From the NCBI GenBank assembly GCA_004794785.1, contig SJOL01006503.1:132395-196394 (forward strand): 64,000 bases of DNA. Reading direction: 5' to 3'. Shown in pieces: positions 15,801 to 30,800 of the stretch (position 1 is the stretch's first letter; each line of letters opens with the position of its first letter). Source of the stretch: Opisthorchis felineus. Taxonomy: Eukaryota > Platyhelminthes > Trematoda > Opisthorchiida > Opisthorchiidae. The position numbers were made by a program, and so were the translations under genes. The notes beneath the pieces were generated by a model. It searched no databases and was not told the origin of the DNA. It saw only the letters and a list, made by a program, of their open reading frames with translations.

Positions 15801-18800
15801 GTTGGGGACTTTGCATTATTTAACGGGGGAACCCCAAGTCGCGGACATTGGGATAAAGGCATCATAGTTGTTGCCAAGCCCGGAAATGATGGCCATATTC
15901 GGGAAGTGCTTGTGAAGACTACCTCTGGTAAGGTTAGCCGCGATATACGTCGCTTCCGCCTGCGAGAAGGAGCAGAAGCCGACGGGTTGTTCCCTTACCC
16001 CAGGCGCACGCTCCGGAATGAGAGAGGTGTTTTAATCTAGAACAATGGTACCATCGTTTTTGCATGCGGTGGATTGAGTCGGTAGATCAGGGGGTGCCTA
16101 CTTTGTTTTTAAATGAAAGTGAATCACCCTTTGACCTTGTCGTCGTAGGTCTTCTCCAAACCAGAACGTTGGTTTCACTATCATGTGGCCACCTTGCTTT
16201 GAGTAAGTGTGAACTTTTGGATCCCGTTAGGAATTAGCAGTCCGTGAAGCGGTCTATGGAAACCAGCATATTCCCCTTTATTTGAAGTTTGTAAAAATTT
16301 CATTATTTTAATAATATAGTCATGGTAGCGCATCAATTGATAAACCTGCATTTCGACCATTTGGGTTTTGAGGTTTTTCGCCTACTTAACGTGCCCCAGC
16401 TGATAGCTGGAAAGAGTCTCCATCCTTCAACACATTCTGGAATGGGCGGATGAAACTTGACAACGCCTGCAGCTATGTAGGTGTTTTGAATGTCTGACTG
16501 AGCTTGGCAGACACCGCATTTCTTGGAAAAGTTATGAAAGATAGCGGGGCCAGATGCAGCTTTAAAACAAAGAGAACGGTTCGTTCTGGACAACTGAAAC
16601 GAAAAATTTTTAAGACTACGCACTACTGATAATTCACAACGAGGGTGCACCAACTGTCCAGCAAATATCGTCTTCTCATCTTGGATTGGCTTCACTTGCA
16701 AACTAAACTCCCAATGATAATTGTGTCTAAGACAGACGTCGCCTCGAATCCGTTATTGGTGGAGAGATGTATATCTATTCTACATGCGGAATTTCTCAAT
16801 GGTTTAGTCCAAATTCCAGTAAAACTGCTACATCAATTGGCGTGGTATTCCATCTGCTTTCGATATTCTCTCAGTCAACCGTGACATAATGATGTACCAT
16901 TGTGTGGTACCATCTGTTGCGATTTGGCTATTTGTACTTGGTGAAGAGTTCACTGACGAGCCGTATAGAATGGCTTAAAATGTCCACAAAAATTCTTGCT
17001 AATTTAAAGAGTGTCTCGTTTCTTATCCCAAGAGCTACTTGTGAACTTTGGAAGGTTCTAACTGGCTGCTGTCAGAGCGGGCTGCGCACAATATGAATGA
17101 GTTTTCCATATCCTGGATCTTTTAGTGATTATCGAACGCATTATCCGTCGAGTCCTTCATAATATAACTTACGGGTTGGGCGTAAGAGTTACTGGCTTCT
17201 AAGATAGATTTTTTTAAAAATCCGGCGGACCAGGCAAATTGCTTTGTTCCCTCCTGGAAAGAGTCCTCCAATAAGTTGTCCACTTCCGCACAAAAAGACG
17301 GTGAAAGATTCTTTACTATGCTTTACTTGTTTGTACAATCGTTGATCTCTCCGGAACTAAAATACTGTTATAAGGTCAAACACAGGCTTTTCATGTTTCA
17401 ACTGAAGTAAATTGATAGCTGAATGTTTTTACTTGTTACAATTAGCCCCATCACATTCCCCCGCATCAAAAATTTTATAACATGAAAGGCTCCCGTGTAT
17501 AGGGCTTTTAGTAGTCGGGCTTTGAATCCAAAATTCTCAGCCACAAACCGATCACTCAGCAGAACTCTCAAAAGTAGTATTCGCAAAGAGTATTCTGGGA
17601 GATAGACCACGTTACGCATTGCTTTTTGTACATTGTTTTCTCAAAATGACCCGATGAGCTAAATTATTGTCTTAGCTTTAAGCAGACAATTGCCCTGCAT
17701 CAAACGTCGACAGACAGTACCGAGAGGCAAGCAAAACACCGTCAGTTGCGACCAAATTCTTCTTCACATGTATATTTTCTCTGTAAATCTTTAGATACTT
17801 GCGGTTAGATCCCCTTTTTTCCTAGAAACCTCAGAGCTAAAGCTGATGCTAAGAACGTAGAACCGGGTCCGGAGTCAGCACTCTGTGGCGACTCCGTAAG
17901 ATGACCAACTCAACTCATGAGGATTGCAAGCCTACAGCGTTTAGAAACCTGTATTTCTGCTTCCACATCTTCACGGTTTGCCTGGCATGCCGATAAACGC
18001 AAGGCAGTTGCATATCCAACAGGAAATGACTGGTAACTTCAAGGTTTCAGGTGGACCCAGAACTCACGTATTCAACTGAACCATTCTTATTGTCAAATAG
18101 TCCACCTCCAGAGAGAAGAAACCGGGAAGAAGTGTGAACTAACACTCAAAGTAACTTCGCATGCGGGAGCGCAAAGTCTAATAATGAGTCAGTGTTAAAA
18201 AGATTGACCAACATGTGTTGCACAGTATGCGATTGCTAAAGTCAAAACACAGCGTAAAGGAATAGCATGTTGTTATCCGACGCTTCGGCTCCTGTCGGAA
18301 ACCCTTTTCGGGGATTTCTGCAATCCTTGAAAAAGGTTGGCCACGGCAACAAAATCGCCGGACTACAATAATTCATTCCAATTTGCTATCTTTTGACTTT
18401 AGGAATTCCATATACGTCGATTAATCACTTTTTAACCTTGCATTCTTGTTACAATGAGTAACCCGCCTGATGTGATGTTGCCGGAGCGCCAAACGGAGAA
18501 AAAGCTTACGGCTAAAAGCATAGGTAGTCAAGCTCTTTTTTTATGCGACGTTACCGCTGCCGATTTGTATAGTGCGATGCCAATTTGTCTGATGAAACAT
18601 TTGAAAAAGCTATTGATTGAATTGCAATACACCTAATCACACGTTAGGATACAGTGCAAATACTAACCCTCCGTCACATATTTCTTCATCTCTATTTCAG
18701 TCAAGCACCGTCTGAAGCACGCTGTGCACCTTCATATCTTGTCGAGTAATACACGCATCGTATAAAAATAACAAGCTTTTAACTTTGTTAGGCAGAGAAA

Positions 18801-21800
18801 CAGAGTCAGGAGAGGCAAGCTGTAACGGCTGTTACTGATTTAGTGGTGGGGTGGTCATCCGATGAAGAGCAATTATTCCGATTGCCAGAAAACAACCTGT
18901 AGCGAAGACATACAGCCGTGTTCAGGGCAGAGATAACCATATTTTAAATGTACGTTTCTTTTGTTTTCTGAGGTTGCCCAAATCCGCGGTTGACAATAAC
19001 ACTCAGCAGCACATTCAGTGCACGTACGATAAAGGCAATGAGTTAGATCATTTTTGGAATTTATAGATTATGTCTTTGACCACAGTCTGCAGGTTACCGT
19101 TAGATTGCATGCAATCTCATCACCTAGTAGTACCGTAAGGAATTGCCACCCAAATGTGTCTGGTGGTCTTCTCGGATGCCACGCAAGCTTAGCGCAACAC
19201 AATTCCAGTCTTCGTGATGTGCATTATTTCCTCAACCAAACCATCATAAATATTAAATCAGGTAAAACGTTGACGGAAAGGGCCTATTCATTAATCCTGA
19301 CTCCAAAATAGGTGAATAGACTCTGGAGTTTTTGGTAAATGGCGAAATATCTTGTCAAAGTTCTAACGTTAACTAGTAGAGAGGGCATGATCATCTTCGG
19401 CAGCATGAAAATAGTGTTGAACACCAATGCTTCGCTGCCATACAACCATAATTTATTTGAAGAATGGACTCAGTGCTAGCTTACTACAATCATTCCGAGG
19501 TGCCTCCACATCCACACACTCATTCAGGCAATTTGGATAGAAACTGACAACAAGATCGCCACTGAAATCGGTTGACAGCCATATCTTGTAGCATCTTCAA
19601 CCAGGTGCAGTGGGGATCACGCAGTCCCCAACCTGGAAGGCGAGTAGCACCGGCAGCACCCAAACGTTTCGTAATCTCCTCCGTACCCCTCTGCCAGGTC
19701 AAGGGTTGGCAACCTATCTGCTTCCGCCACTCTGAATCGGGCATGAAAAGCAGCACTCTCTTCGGCAAACGATGGTTAGGCATACGCAACACGTCCCAGC
19801 CGACGTAGCTTCTGGTGCTGGACATATTCTTCAGTAGTAGTACCCGTTACTCAACCGGAAACCCGCTTTATAACTGCCTCGTTGCGGATTCGCCGACACC
19901 AACCCACACGAGCTACGGTCCTAAGACGACGTTTGTCGAACATCTGTGGACGTCTCAGCTCCGCTGGTCAAAAATACGAAGTTTCACAGCCATACAACAA
20001 AACAGCCCGTAGTGTAGCCTGATATACAAGTCCCTTATGATTCAGAGTTATACCGAGTTGACGCCATAGGTGTCTCGAATTATCAAACGTGACATAAGCC
20101 TTGCAGATTCATGCGTTCACCTCATCTGTTACACTACAGTCAGAACCAATACAACTTCCAAGATAAGTGAAACGCTCCACAAATTCCAATGCTTCTCCCT
20201 GGATTGTGAGTGGCGTGTTCAGTGACTGCATCCCCAGGAACATGACCTTACAGTTTGTAGGCGCAATTTGAATACAAAAGGACGGGATGATTTTGAACAG
20301 ATCATTCGAAATTACCTGCGCTCTCTCCTCCTCGACGACAAGGACGATATCGTCTGCATATTCCAGATCAACAAAGTTATCGTCAGAGGCTATTTAAACA
20401 CCGGGGTTTTGAAAACCTTGCAGCGTCCATCTCACCATCTCATCGATCACAAAATTAAACAAGCGTAGAGAGAGTGAGCACCCCTGACGGACACCACCTT
20501 GTGTGTGAAAGCTTTTGAAGAGCTCCCCGCGTACTCTCACACGTCCGGTAGTCTCAGAATACAAAGAACCTATTATGTTCACGAACTTGGTTCCTTGGTT
20601 GACAAGCGTGTCACGAAGAACAGACCGGTCAACCGGGCTGGATGCACGTTAGAAATCCAGGAACACTAGAATTGTGGGTCGCTTATACAGACGACGTTGT
20701 TGTTCTGACGGAGTGTAAAGATTTAGCCAACGCCGGCACTACCCTCTTGCTGCCCTAGAGCCAGTATTTTATGAGCCACCGTAAGGCAACGAAGCACCAG
20801 TGACGCCAACAGTCTCATCACTGCTGGAGTCAGGCTGATCCCCCTGTAGTTACCACACTCATCACGAGCCCCTTTTTTGAAAATGTCACTATCACCTACT
20901 CTTCCTAGTTGTCTGGAACAGATTCTTCGTCCCAAATGCAAGCAAACAGATCAGAAAAGCACTGACTGAGGACTTCACTTCCATCTTTGAATAATGCGGG
21001 TGGGATGCCATCCGGACAAGAAGCTCATTGGCGCTTGAGGGAACAAATGCAGTCATAGACATCCAAGGCCCTGGGTGGTTTGAATTCCACTCCCCAGGGT
21101 TCTACGTCATTATGCATTACGCACGTTTTTAGGTCTAGTGGAGATGGCGTCATGTGTTACTTCGCAACACCAGTGCAGTATTCAGGTACCGCACCAGTCT
21201 ACTTACTTTACAGAGCGTAGTACAAATGGTGGATAAATAACTAGATTGTTGGCAGTTCAGAAGGATAACTGTGACCAAAGTAGCCATTTAGGCGTTGCTG
21301 CGTCCGCTAATAAAAGCAGTTCACCGTCTCATATTTATGACTGTGCAAGAGATAACCACTAACTGAAATTAGGTCAACAAAGTTTGGCTAATCTTGCGTA
21401 ATTCGATTTCCCAGCTCACGTGCTCGGTAGCTGGATTGTCGTTTTCTGAAATGATTTGCAAAAACAAACGAATAAAACACATAAACAATGAACAATGTAT
21501 ACCTCCAAAGTTTGCAGGCTGTCTCACTTTAGCCAAAAAAGCTGTCGCATGTTTAGGAAAACAGAAAAGTGGTTAGTGTAGACCAGGTTCAGGAAACTGG
21601 GGGGATATCTCATCTGAAAATCAAAAAGTGAAAGCTTCGTTTAATTCAGGACGTACAGATAACTATCCAAACTTACCGGGCTCAACGTCGTCCCTTTTAA
21701 TCAATCCGCAAATGGAATAAAAAGAGACATGCTATCCAAACCTTTTGACAGATTTGGCTGAAGTAGACAGAAGTTGACAGACGTAAAAGAGATGTTTTCA

Positions 21801-24800
21801 TCCACAACTCCGGGGCTGAATGTTCGAGGCTCTGTCGTCACGAGGGGCTGTGCAGCAGCGTCATTTAAACAAAGACAAGATTTAGCGCCACTGACTTTTC
21901 TGCATCAGCAAAACAGGTTTTGACCAGCCTCTCGAATGAAACTTTATTAAATCGGAGGCTCACGTGATTTGTGAATCTTCATCTCATCTAAGCTAATAAT
22001 AGTTTACTTAAAGCAAGCGAAAAAATTATGAATTCAAGCCCGGGTAGGGTGATCTTTCGTTTACTCACCAGCCAGGTTACCGTGGGCTCGAAATTTCCAG
22101 AGCCGTTTACTCAGTCACAAAATGCTGTTGTCCACTCAAATGTATACATCAGACCTTGGAAGAACACAGTCAGTTTAAGCAAGCAGTTGAAATGCTCAAA
22201 CAGCATGCCCGAAATCAAGGTATTTTTCGTTACAAAATCACTTGCCGACACCTCGCCTCTCAGTATATAAGTCAAGCTCTTTGCGGACTTGCTGGTTTGA
22301 GGCACAGTAATTCAGCGGCATGTCATGTTTACCAGGCTATAATCGTTAGGAACATATATACACATGAATATAGTAATGCCTGAGTCACTTCTGGGACATT
22401 TGTTGAGCGTGCAATTACTTTGACAGATTGCAATTGACCTCATCTTCGAGAGATTTAGTAGTGTGATTGTCTTTAACGCACGAGGTGAAAAGTCATGGAA
22501 GATCAACAGTGCGGCATGTACCACCGAGTGTGTCATGCAGTAAACACGATAAGCTGCTGCCAGACATACATGTGACTGAAGAAAATAAAAACCAGCTACA
22601 TAGGTTAAAGGTGCTTTCTTCACGGATGGACACACAGGATCGAGGCTTTCGCCTGAGTTTCCCGGGTCGGTTTTGTTCTTGTCGTTCAGCGGATGTCGTA
22701 CACGTGAAAGGCACCAACGGAAAAGGGTATAGCACTGCTCAAGTCCTCATTGCTGAGCCGTATGCTTGCCAGAGCCAGGACTAACATAAAAAAGTGTTTA
22801 ATAGTGCTTTGAACTGGGTTCTAGAAGGAGCGTCGACAACCGTCGGAGGAAGGTTATTCCACTCAGCTACTACCCGAAATGAGAAAACATTTCACATAAT
22901 GGAAGTGTGCGCTCCGGGCTTAAAAACCTCCTTACCATGTCCCCGCCGTCTATTTGGTGGGTCAACGGTGAAAAACCTGTTGGACAAACCTTGCTCAAAC
23001 AGGGAGGGGAAAGACGTCAAGCACCACGAGACGCGTTTCGTAGTCCACGGATTTAAGGTCGGCAACCGTTTTCGTGGCAGCTCGCTGGACACGCTCAATA
23101 AAAGTTAGTACCTTCGTGCGTCCTGAGTAGACAACTTGGTTGGCTTATTCAAGAAGCGGTCTGACGTAGGCCCTATAGAGTATTTGGAAGTCCATGCGAG
23201 TAATACGGGAGAAGGTGCGCCAAATCATCCGCAGAATGGCGAATGCTTTTTGGGCCGATTTCACATGGTGCAGTGAGAAGGACATGTTTGAAGAGAGCCA
23301 AATACCCAAATCCTTTTTGGCATCCATTCTCGTGATGTCTTCTGGTCCATTCTCACCATGCACGACAAAGGCTTTCGCTGAGTCTCCTCTGGATGACATA
23401 TGGACGAACTTTTCGTCATGCAGGGGAAGGTGTTAGTCCGACGACCACTGCATTGCGGCGTCTACATCCACTTCGAGGGCACTGGCATTGGAACAATTTT
23501 ACCAGTCAAAATTTGGATGCATGTGCTGAACCCTTGTAGGTGGTCGCGTAAACTGCCTTACGCATGGCGAATGGTTGAAATAAAAGGTGTATATAATGAA
23601 CGACTGCTTATCACGTTTTCCGACATCTAACTTCGTGACCCCGAATATCTCGGAGTTGCAGCATTCGTATATGCCGCAAAAGTAGTGATAATAAATAACC
23701 GTGCACCCGCCTGTAATCTAGATCAAGCTGGTGTGGAATCTTATGTTTTATAGTGTGGTAAAACGTACGTTTAACTTACATAGGGTAAGGTCCAACTGCT
23801 TGCAAGTTACAAAACCACCTGCACTCAAATGTAAAACCAGTAACCTCAATTTTCACACGTCAGCCAGCTTACTTGCATTCAGGAAACCATTCAAAAAAGC
23901 TGAATTTCACTTACCGCAAAAAGTCGTACACCAGTTTGAATGGTTCGCTAATGAATGTCCAACACGTCTTTCGCTTATAACTTTCAACAGTGGTTTTGCG
24001 CTACACCGGTATCGTCGGTTGCCAGTAAAATATTCACGGGTAAACTGCATAAGTCGGCAAATGTCAAAAGGACAGTTCTTCAATGACCTTCTATTAATTT
24101 CAGCATATCCATGTGTTGCGCAGAAAGTGCGCTTTGGTGTTACTTTCAACGTGTACAACCGTTCCAAACACGAATGCACGGTAGGGGCTGTATTCCTCGT
24201 TCTAGCCATTACTTTGTAGATGAGGAATAATGCAGCCATGTGGAAATATGGTACGTGAGAAATTTGCATATTTACGCGCTGAGTTAGTCCTTGTTTGGAG
24301 TATTACGGTTGATTCAATTTGGTCGAAATATAGGCGAACATAGTAGATACAATTTTCGAAGGCGACAAGTACTTGTAGCTACTTAGCGCCATTTTCAGTA
24401 TTGCTCAGCCTCTGAACGGTTGATTAGTTATCACTGACCAAAAGAAAAATATTGGATACCTAGCAAACAGTTCATCGGGCATGCGTGCCGACCCCTTTCA
24501 ATTTACTCTTGAGTAAAGTGAATGCCGGCGTGAGTGTTTAAAATGCCATAAAGGTCGTTTTGCCTCATCTTCAGCTAGGTTACATTATAAACTAAAGCAC
24601 AAGAAATCAACTCATTGTTAGATATTAAAGTATAGCAACCGTTTGTCTGATGTACCTGCGCCTTCGAATAATTTAGTTGCTGATGCTTTAAAACGAAACT
24701 AGACGAACAAAGATTGCAGCTTGGGACCCCGGGAAGAAAAACACGCAGGACAACCGCATATACATCACGTATATTAAATCGCAAGCAATTGTGGCCACCT

Positions 24801-27800
24801 ATGTACCGCTTTTAACCTGGGAAAGTAGGCTATGGTAAAACTATCGATAAAATTAGTAGTAAATAAGCTTTTCATATGAAGCAACGCTTGGGCATGTTAT
24901 CACAAGGTAATGGCAGAAAACCTGCAATAGCCATCTAAATATCTTCCAGGAAAGTTTTCAAAAGCTATGATTGAAAAACGTCTAAATTAGCCGTCATGCT
25001 TACGCTGGAGCAAATTAAGTGATGAGTCCATGCTAAAGCTTGCGTTTACGCAAACAAAGATACATTTTATTCTGCGTGTTCATGGGATGATCCAGTCCGA
25101 AATGTGCACAATTCAATTCATAGTCTGTCCAAAACCTTGCCCGGTCTTAAGATAGAGACCGGCATATATATCGTCACATTGAACAAAATCACTTACTTTT
25201 ATGCCAAACGACACATACCGTCCACTCCATTTCAAGTAGGACTAATTCATGCTGCACTACGATACTACAACGTGGTGGCTGGGGCTCATGACTGAATTCA
25301 CAGACAGCGTGAAGCTCAAATCGCCCTGGAAAAGATCAGCTTGCATTTTTCCGGGCTAGTTCAGACAAACGGCTTCTTGCAATAAAGATGAAGTCGGACA
25401 GTTTTGAAAAGTGGTAATCAAGGGGGAGTAAAACTTATGAGTGTTTCATAGAAATGTTTTCCTATTATTCTCAGATTGCTTTCGGAAACAGGCTGTCTGA
25501 ATCTCTTTTAGGGAAAGGCAGGCCATAGGTACTCCGGAGCATAACAAGCGGGTGTAATGCAGCCGTCGCGAAACACAGTACAGTTTATTACTAAAGACCA
25601 GGGTGAAACTTATCTACATCTATGTGCATGAACGTAGAAATTATAACTGTGGTATACTCAACTCCTAATTCAGCAGGTATACGTACCATAAATTATCTAT
25701 TAGAACAACCCGGGTCGCTTGCAGACTTAGATTGTTTTGTCGGTTTTCGTACGCCCAAGACCCATGTTTCGGTCTTTAGTGAATTGCAGTATGTCTTTTA
25801 CGTGCCTAAATGAGAGTAAGCCGCTTAAAATGTATCGCTCAATATCCTACTGGACAGCAAGACTTTATCACGCATCTGATACCATTTGTAACTACTGATT
25901 TCACATGCCTTGTTGAAAAGCACAATATGTTCAGGAGGATAAAACCAGTGTGACAGAAAACAGTGTGAAATATATCCTGCATGCAGATAAGTTGTCTACA
26001 TGATCACGAATACAGAAAATGTTGCATCTGGCCGAACCACATATGTGTGTACTGCGTTTAGCAATATCGATTGGCATGCGGGTACAGAACAAGTCCAAAT
26101 ACGGGAGAGGGCATTATCGGCTCTCTTCAAAGATCATCGTGAGGCTCAGTGGAATACTTTTGAAATAATGGACAAGTCTACGAAGACAAACAACTTTTGT
26201 AGCAATCACTACGTCAAAATCGCCGCATTTATGGGGTTACCTTCAAGGTCAAGTTGATCAAAATTGTGAAGATTGAGAAAAATATTCCACAACTGGGCCC
26301 TGCAAAAAACCACAGCTTGGTGTTCCCGTAAGAAAATTTCGAAATTTAGAGGAAATATTCTTATTTAAAACAGATAAAGTGCTTACGTGCGTTCCTTTGA
26401 AACGAAACTAACGTATCGGCCAAAATGGTTAAGTCAGAGGGATGTTTAGAACAGCCATTGTGCATACGTTTTTCTTTTATAATTTACAGTTCCTACGATC
26501 CCATAATGAATGTAAAATTCCATACTCATTCATAATCAGGAACTTCGGTCCCATGAATTAAGAGAAAGCAAACTAATTGGGTTAAATGCCGTTGTGCTAA
26601 GCAATTCACGTGCAGCTTCGGGCGAATTTGCACAGACAAAACCTAAATGTATTCATCCCTGAGTACGTTTTGGCCCAGACATCAGAAAGTGCTAGAAAAC
26701 CCGGAACGCTTATTTTAATGCCAGCCAGCGCATACAGTGATTGATAAAAATTATTTTCGCAAGCCGTCTCGATGAGTTAAAATCCATATTTACTACTTCG
26801 CTCTTTCAGTGACACTCGGGTTGCTGAACTGTGCCCCACAAGTTGCATCCGCTCCACACAAATCGTCCTTGCTGTCAAAATAAAATCAGCTTCACCCACA
26901 TTGCGGAAGTCCTGTAAACCCACTGCCTTTGACCATTCGGAAAGTGCCCACTGGTCTGCACCTCCTCCGAATTATTTATATGCACGTGAAAATATGCTTT
27001 CTATTTTTATATTTTATTATATTATTATTGTTTATTTTAATAATTTCAAGCTGGTATACAATGCGTGCGCATACCAGTCCTCATATTTTCATTGATTGGC
27101 TTACAAGCAGATTGTGCAAAGGAAAATGTTGGTAGCTCAGGTAGCGTAGATGGTCGTTGGCTTGTTCGCTGAGCTGGGCAATTTGATTGCAAACGTTTCA
27201 TCACCAATCGAGGTGACATCATCAGTGCGTTATTGGGGAGCGTAGTGGTGCGTAGCGGTGGGTTGGTGGTTGTGCAAAGTTATTACCTGATCAAATGAGT
27301 CGTATATCTCGGAGCATATATAGAGTCAAAAGCGCTCGGATACTAAGCCAGGGCTTTAAATGATATTAATTGTTAACACTGTGCACTAATCTGATCTGAT
27401 ATAATCGAAAAAGAACCAATAATCAGCACATCACTGTGGGAAATCTAAACTGGTGTTTGAATAAATTTTGTTTATCTTTTATAGATATTAATGCCGTCCG
27501 TTTCTGGGGTCGAAACATCATAGCAAATGTTGTTATATGCCTCACATAATCGAAAAGAACAATTTATTCCACACCATGTAGCTAAAATAATACAGGAGAT
27601 ATTTTGGAATACGCAAATCGTGCATATGTACGATATGCATATGCATATATCGTGCGCTGTGTGCGACATTTGTTCCGGTCAATTCATGATGAAGGAAGCG
27701 ATGATGATCACAGAGCTTTTCATAACTTAACATTCTTATAACAGCTGGTTACTGCAGGTAATTTTTCACCAAACAAAGATCAAAGAGTTAAGATACCAAA

Positions 27801-30800
27801 AACTCTGCATATATTTATGCACTATTACCAGTAATAAAATTAGGTGCTTCAGATGCTTCAGTAAAATTGTGATAGCTTTGGTTATCTCAAAGGTGCATCT
27901 CTTGGTAGGGTGGACCAGTTTGCAACATTGGCCGAATCACCGTAAACTAAAGCTTTGTTTTTGCAAGAGCATGCAAAGCCATGCTTACATGGGCGCCGAT
28001 GATTGTTATTGAATAAATACTTCCTTCGAGAAGTACACTCATTTGCAAATCAATTTGATTTTCACGAGAGACCAAACTGAATCTCTCGTTTATGGTATTC
28101 TTCAACTGAACGTGCTGCACACAGGCCTCCTCATGTTTCAGAATATCATAAACGAGAGATTCAGTTGAGTCTCTCGTGAAAACCAGATTGATTTGCAACT
28201 GAGTGTATTTCTCGAAAACAGTCCTATTTGGGTTCAAGTAGAACATAAGGTTGACAAAAACTCGGAGACTGCGCCTACCTGATGAGCCCCAAGAAGGGCG
28301 AAACCGGTCGTGGGCTGACGAATAGTTTTCAGCGACCTTGTGAGTAGTTTCCTTTTTGAAAACACTTCCTTATTTCGCTGAAATGAAGGCTTTATTGGGC
28401 TTGGTCACTTTAATTGATGACAAAGGTGGACGACTAACACCAGGACACGGTAAATCAGACTGGAATTTTAACATTGTACTGCCGAGTGTAAATCGTAATT
28501 TACACCCAGCGGGTACTTCAACCTTTATCAAGAAATAACAACGAGATTTGTGCTGACATTTGTTAGAGGCTGGGATACTTTAAGAGGTTACGACCAGCGG
28601 TTAGTGCAAAACTGGAACTTTATGCCATTTGAAAGAACAAATCGGCTGATTTTTTCCATGATAAGCTAGAGCGAACAGTGTTCATGTGGCCGGAACTCAG
28701 ACGGCTACCGCATCCTGGTTCTTCGCGTGCTTGTAGAATATAGGCTGAGGACGCTTCGACTTATATATTTGGCCGAAGTAAACTGAGTGCCTTTAGCACC
28801 ACTGTTCCCGGAAACGCAAACGGGCCTTTAGTGATGACAAGATGGGCAAGGAAAGAAGGCCTGTTTACCTAACTAGTGCTGCGGCGTGCAATTCTGTTGA
28901 GAAATTCGGTTTTCATGACAGACTTATACCAATAAGTTTAGAATGTACGCATGTACGCACGTCAGATATGTAACCTGGGATATAGACTGGACGGCCAGCA
29001 GTGAAAAGCAAACTTTAATTGGTGGACTCAAATCACAAAACACCATGAAACGGGTAAATTGGGGTTCCGCATCCAAAGTCGGTGCAAATTTAAAACTGAT
29101 CGTCTTACTAGAGTCACTCGATAACGATTTTTTTCTGTTTGTCTGTTTGGTAATGATCAGGTTGCCTGGTTTTTATTTATATGGAGTCCAGGAAAATGGT
29201 ATTGAAGTTTATCATGTGGGACAACTTAAGTACCGCCAAATTAAAGTAGCAGGTCACCAAAGGCTTAGGTTAACCGGAGTTATTAATCACTTCACGGCGC
29301 ACTAGAAAACGACCTAGCCAAGTTTGCTGGCACTGAAACTCAGCAGTTCAATAATTCTAGGTTTCTTCAAAGAAGCCAAACTTCCTTTAAAGTAAGCGCT
29401 AAATCATGGTACTTGCTGTATTTTTAGGTACTTTGGAGAGAATGTATTCCGTGTGGTGGTATTTGCCGAAAGAATTAGCGAAAGCACAGGTGCTGTGAAT
29501 AGCTAGGAATAGTATTTCGTCATGATCAAAACTGTGTTGCATCTGCAAATATAAACAGGACGTTACTGTGCAAACCTTAAGGTCAGATTAACCGGAGCGT
29601 CAGGAATAGGATGCAGTGATCAATATTGAAATCTAGATCTTTTTAAAACTTTATTTTAGAATACAGTGGCATATTTACAGTGAATTCAGGAAATTCAAAT
29701 GAATTAGACTCCACGACAAACTTAACGTAGTGCAAAGACATTTGAAGGGTCACTCCATGCTCTCCTTTGATTCGATCTGTTTGCTCCGGCGGAGGTTACT
29801 ACAGGCCCTAATGTATTTGAAGTTCTTTGCCTGTTACCTAGTGCCTTCTTAAATCGTCAATGGCGCATGTTTCCTCTCAATATTGTTGCTGATCAAAATA
29901 TCAGCTCATAATTCTGACTGTGAATTAGGTGAGGTTTCACTTATTTATCGGCTTCACATTTATTTTCACCTGATCGGCGTAAATCGATGGGATGAGCTTC
30001 ATTGCCAATTTGAGCACGGGATCTGGAGGATTGTGAGATAGTTTTTTCGCTGTTTTGAGTTAAGGGCAAGGATTATTTCTTCAGTTCGGTCTGTCGAGTA
30101 ATTAGTTGGATAACTCAGCACATACACCTATTAATGTTACTAACCGTGTGGTGGATTCGATTTATATTTTAGGCTGCCTCATTTTTTGACTGTAGAAATT
30201 ACTGAAATAAAGGTAAAGCACTGCACACTTTTATTTCAGTTTTCTTCATGTGTTTTTCAGCGTTACAGAAACTAATCAATAATTCATAGTCATCAACATG
30301 TTAAAGCTTCAAAAAGTTGACGATTAGCTGGCCTACAGTTGAGGTTTACGAAAGGTTGCTGCGTCCTTGTGACCAGAACCATTCGACGGATTGTAACTTA
30401 GATCCCGGCCACCGCTATACCAACGGATATTGGAAACTGTAACGTCCCAGATAAGATGCAAAAAACGGTAACAACAACAGAATGCACCAGGGAAAAGACG
30501 TTGGAGTTGTCTAGCTTATCTGTAGCCATGTTGGTGCATCTTTATAACTAAGATTCAGATCAAGAACAATACTTTCAAGTTCAACGTTCAAAACTGCATA
30601 ACAAATATTCTCCCGTTTTTGTGGCTGTTCTCAGTGAGGTATGAGCGGCCGAGGAGCAGTCTTTTGAGTACTTTATTAAATTGACGAACCCAACTTAGGG
30701 AAGAATACATGAGTAAACCAACTGCCAAAACATGTGAGGCTCTCTGAGAAACAAGCAATAATTCATCCATCTTTGATATTTTATCGTAAGGAGGGTTTCT

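Larger units (their letters stand above)
12200..16300 (+). mobile_element. Decayed BEL/Pao LTR retrotransposon
   Basis: Gag C-terminus, protease, RT, RNase H and integrase homology occur in the normal BEL/Pao order on the + strand, broken by many stops and frameshifts. The 5' end and first LTR are not recognisable. The pol frame ends at TAG 16038-16040. A purine run ending AGGGGG at 16094, followed by TG, may mark the start of a 3' LTR, but I cannot find its partner. An imperfect GATTATTACAA-type repeat (about 13965-14020) has expanded inside the copy. It cannot encode a working element. Confidence 0.85.

Noticed and set aside
16333..16701. 122-codon minus-strand ORF with integrase-like C-x2-C-Q and P-I-P-E
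   Set aside because: The resemblance is limited to a few residues, and no flanking integrase core continues on that strand.
23731..24219. Longest + strand ORF (162 codons)
   Set aside because: No recognisable domain, unremarkable composition, and it overlaps minus-strand exon candidates with better splice evidence. Length is within what chance allows in 64 kb.
27739..27751. 13-nt interval between a perfect acceptor and CAG/GTAATT
   Set aside because: Length is not a multiple of three.
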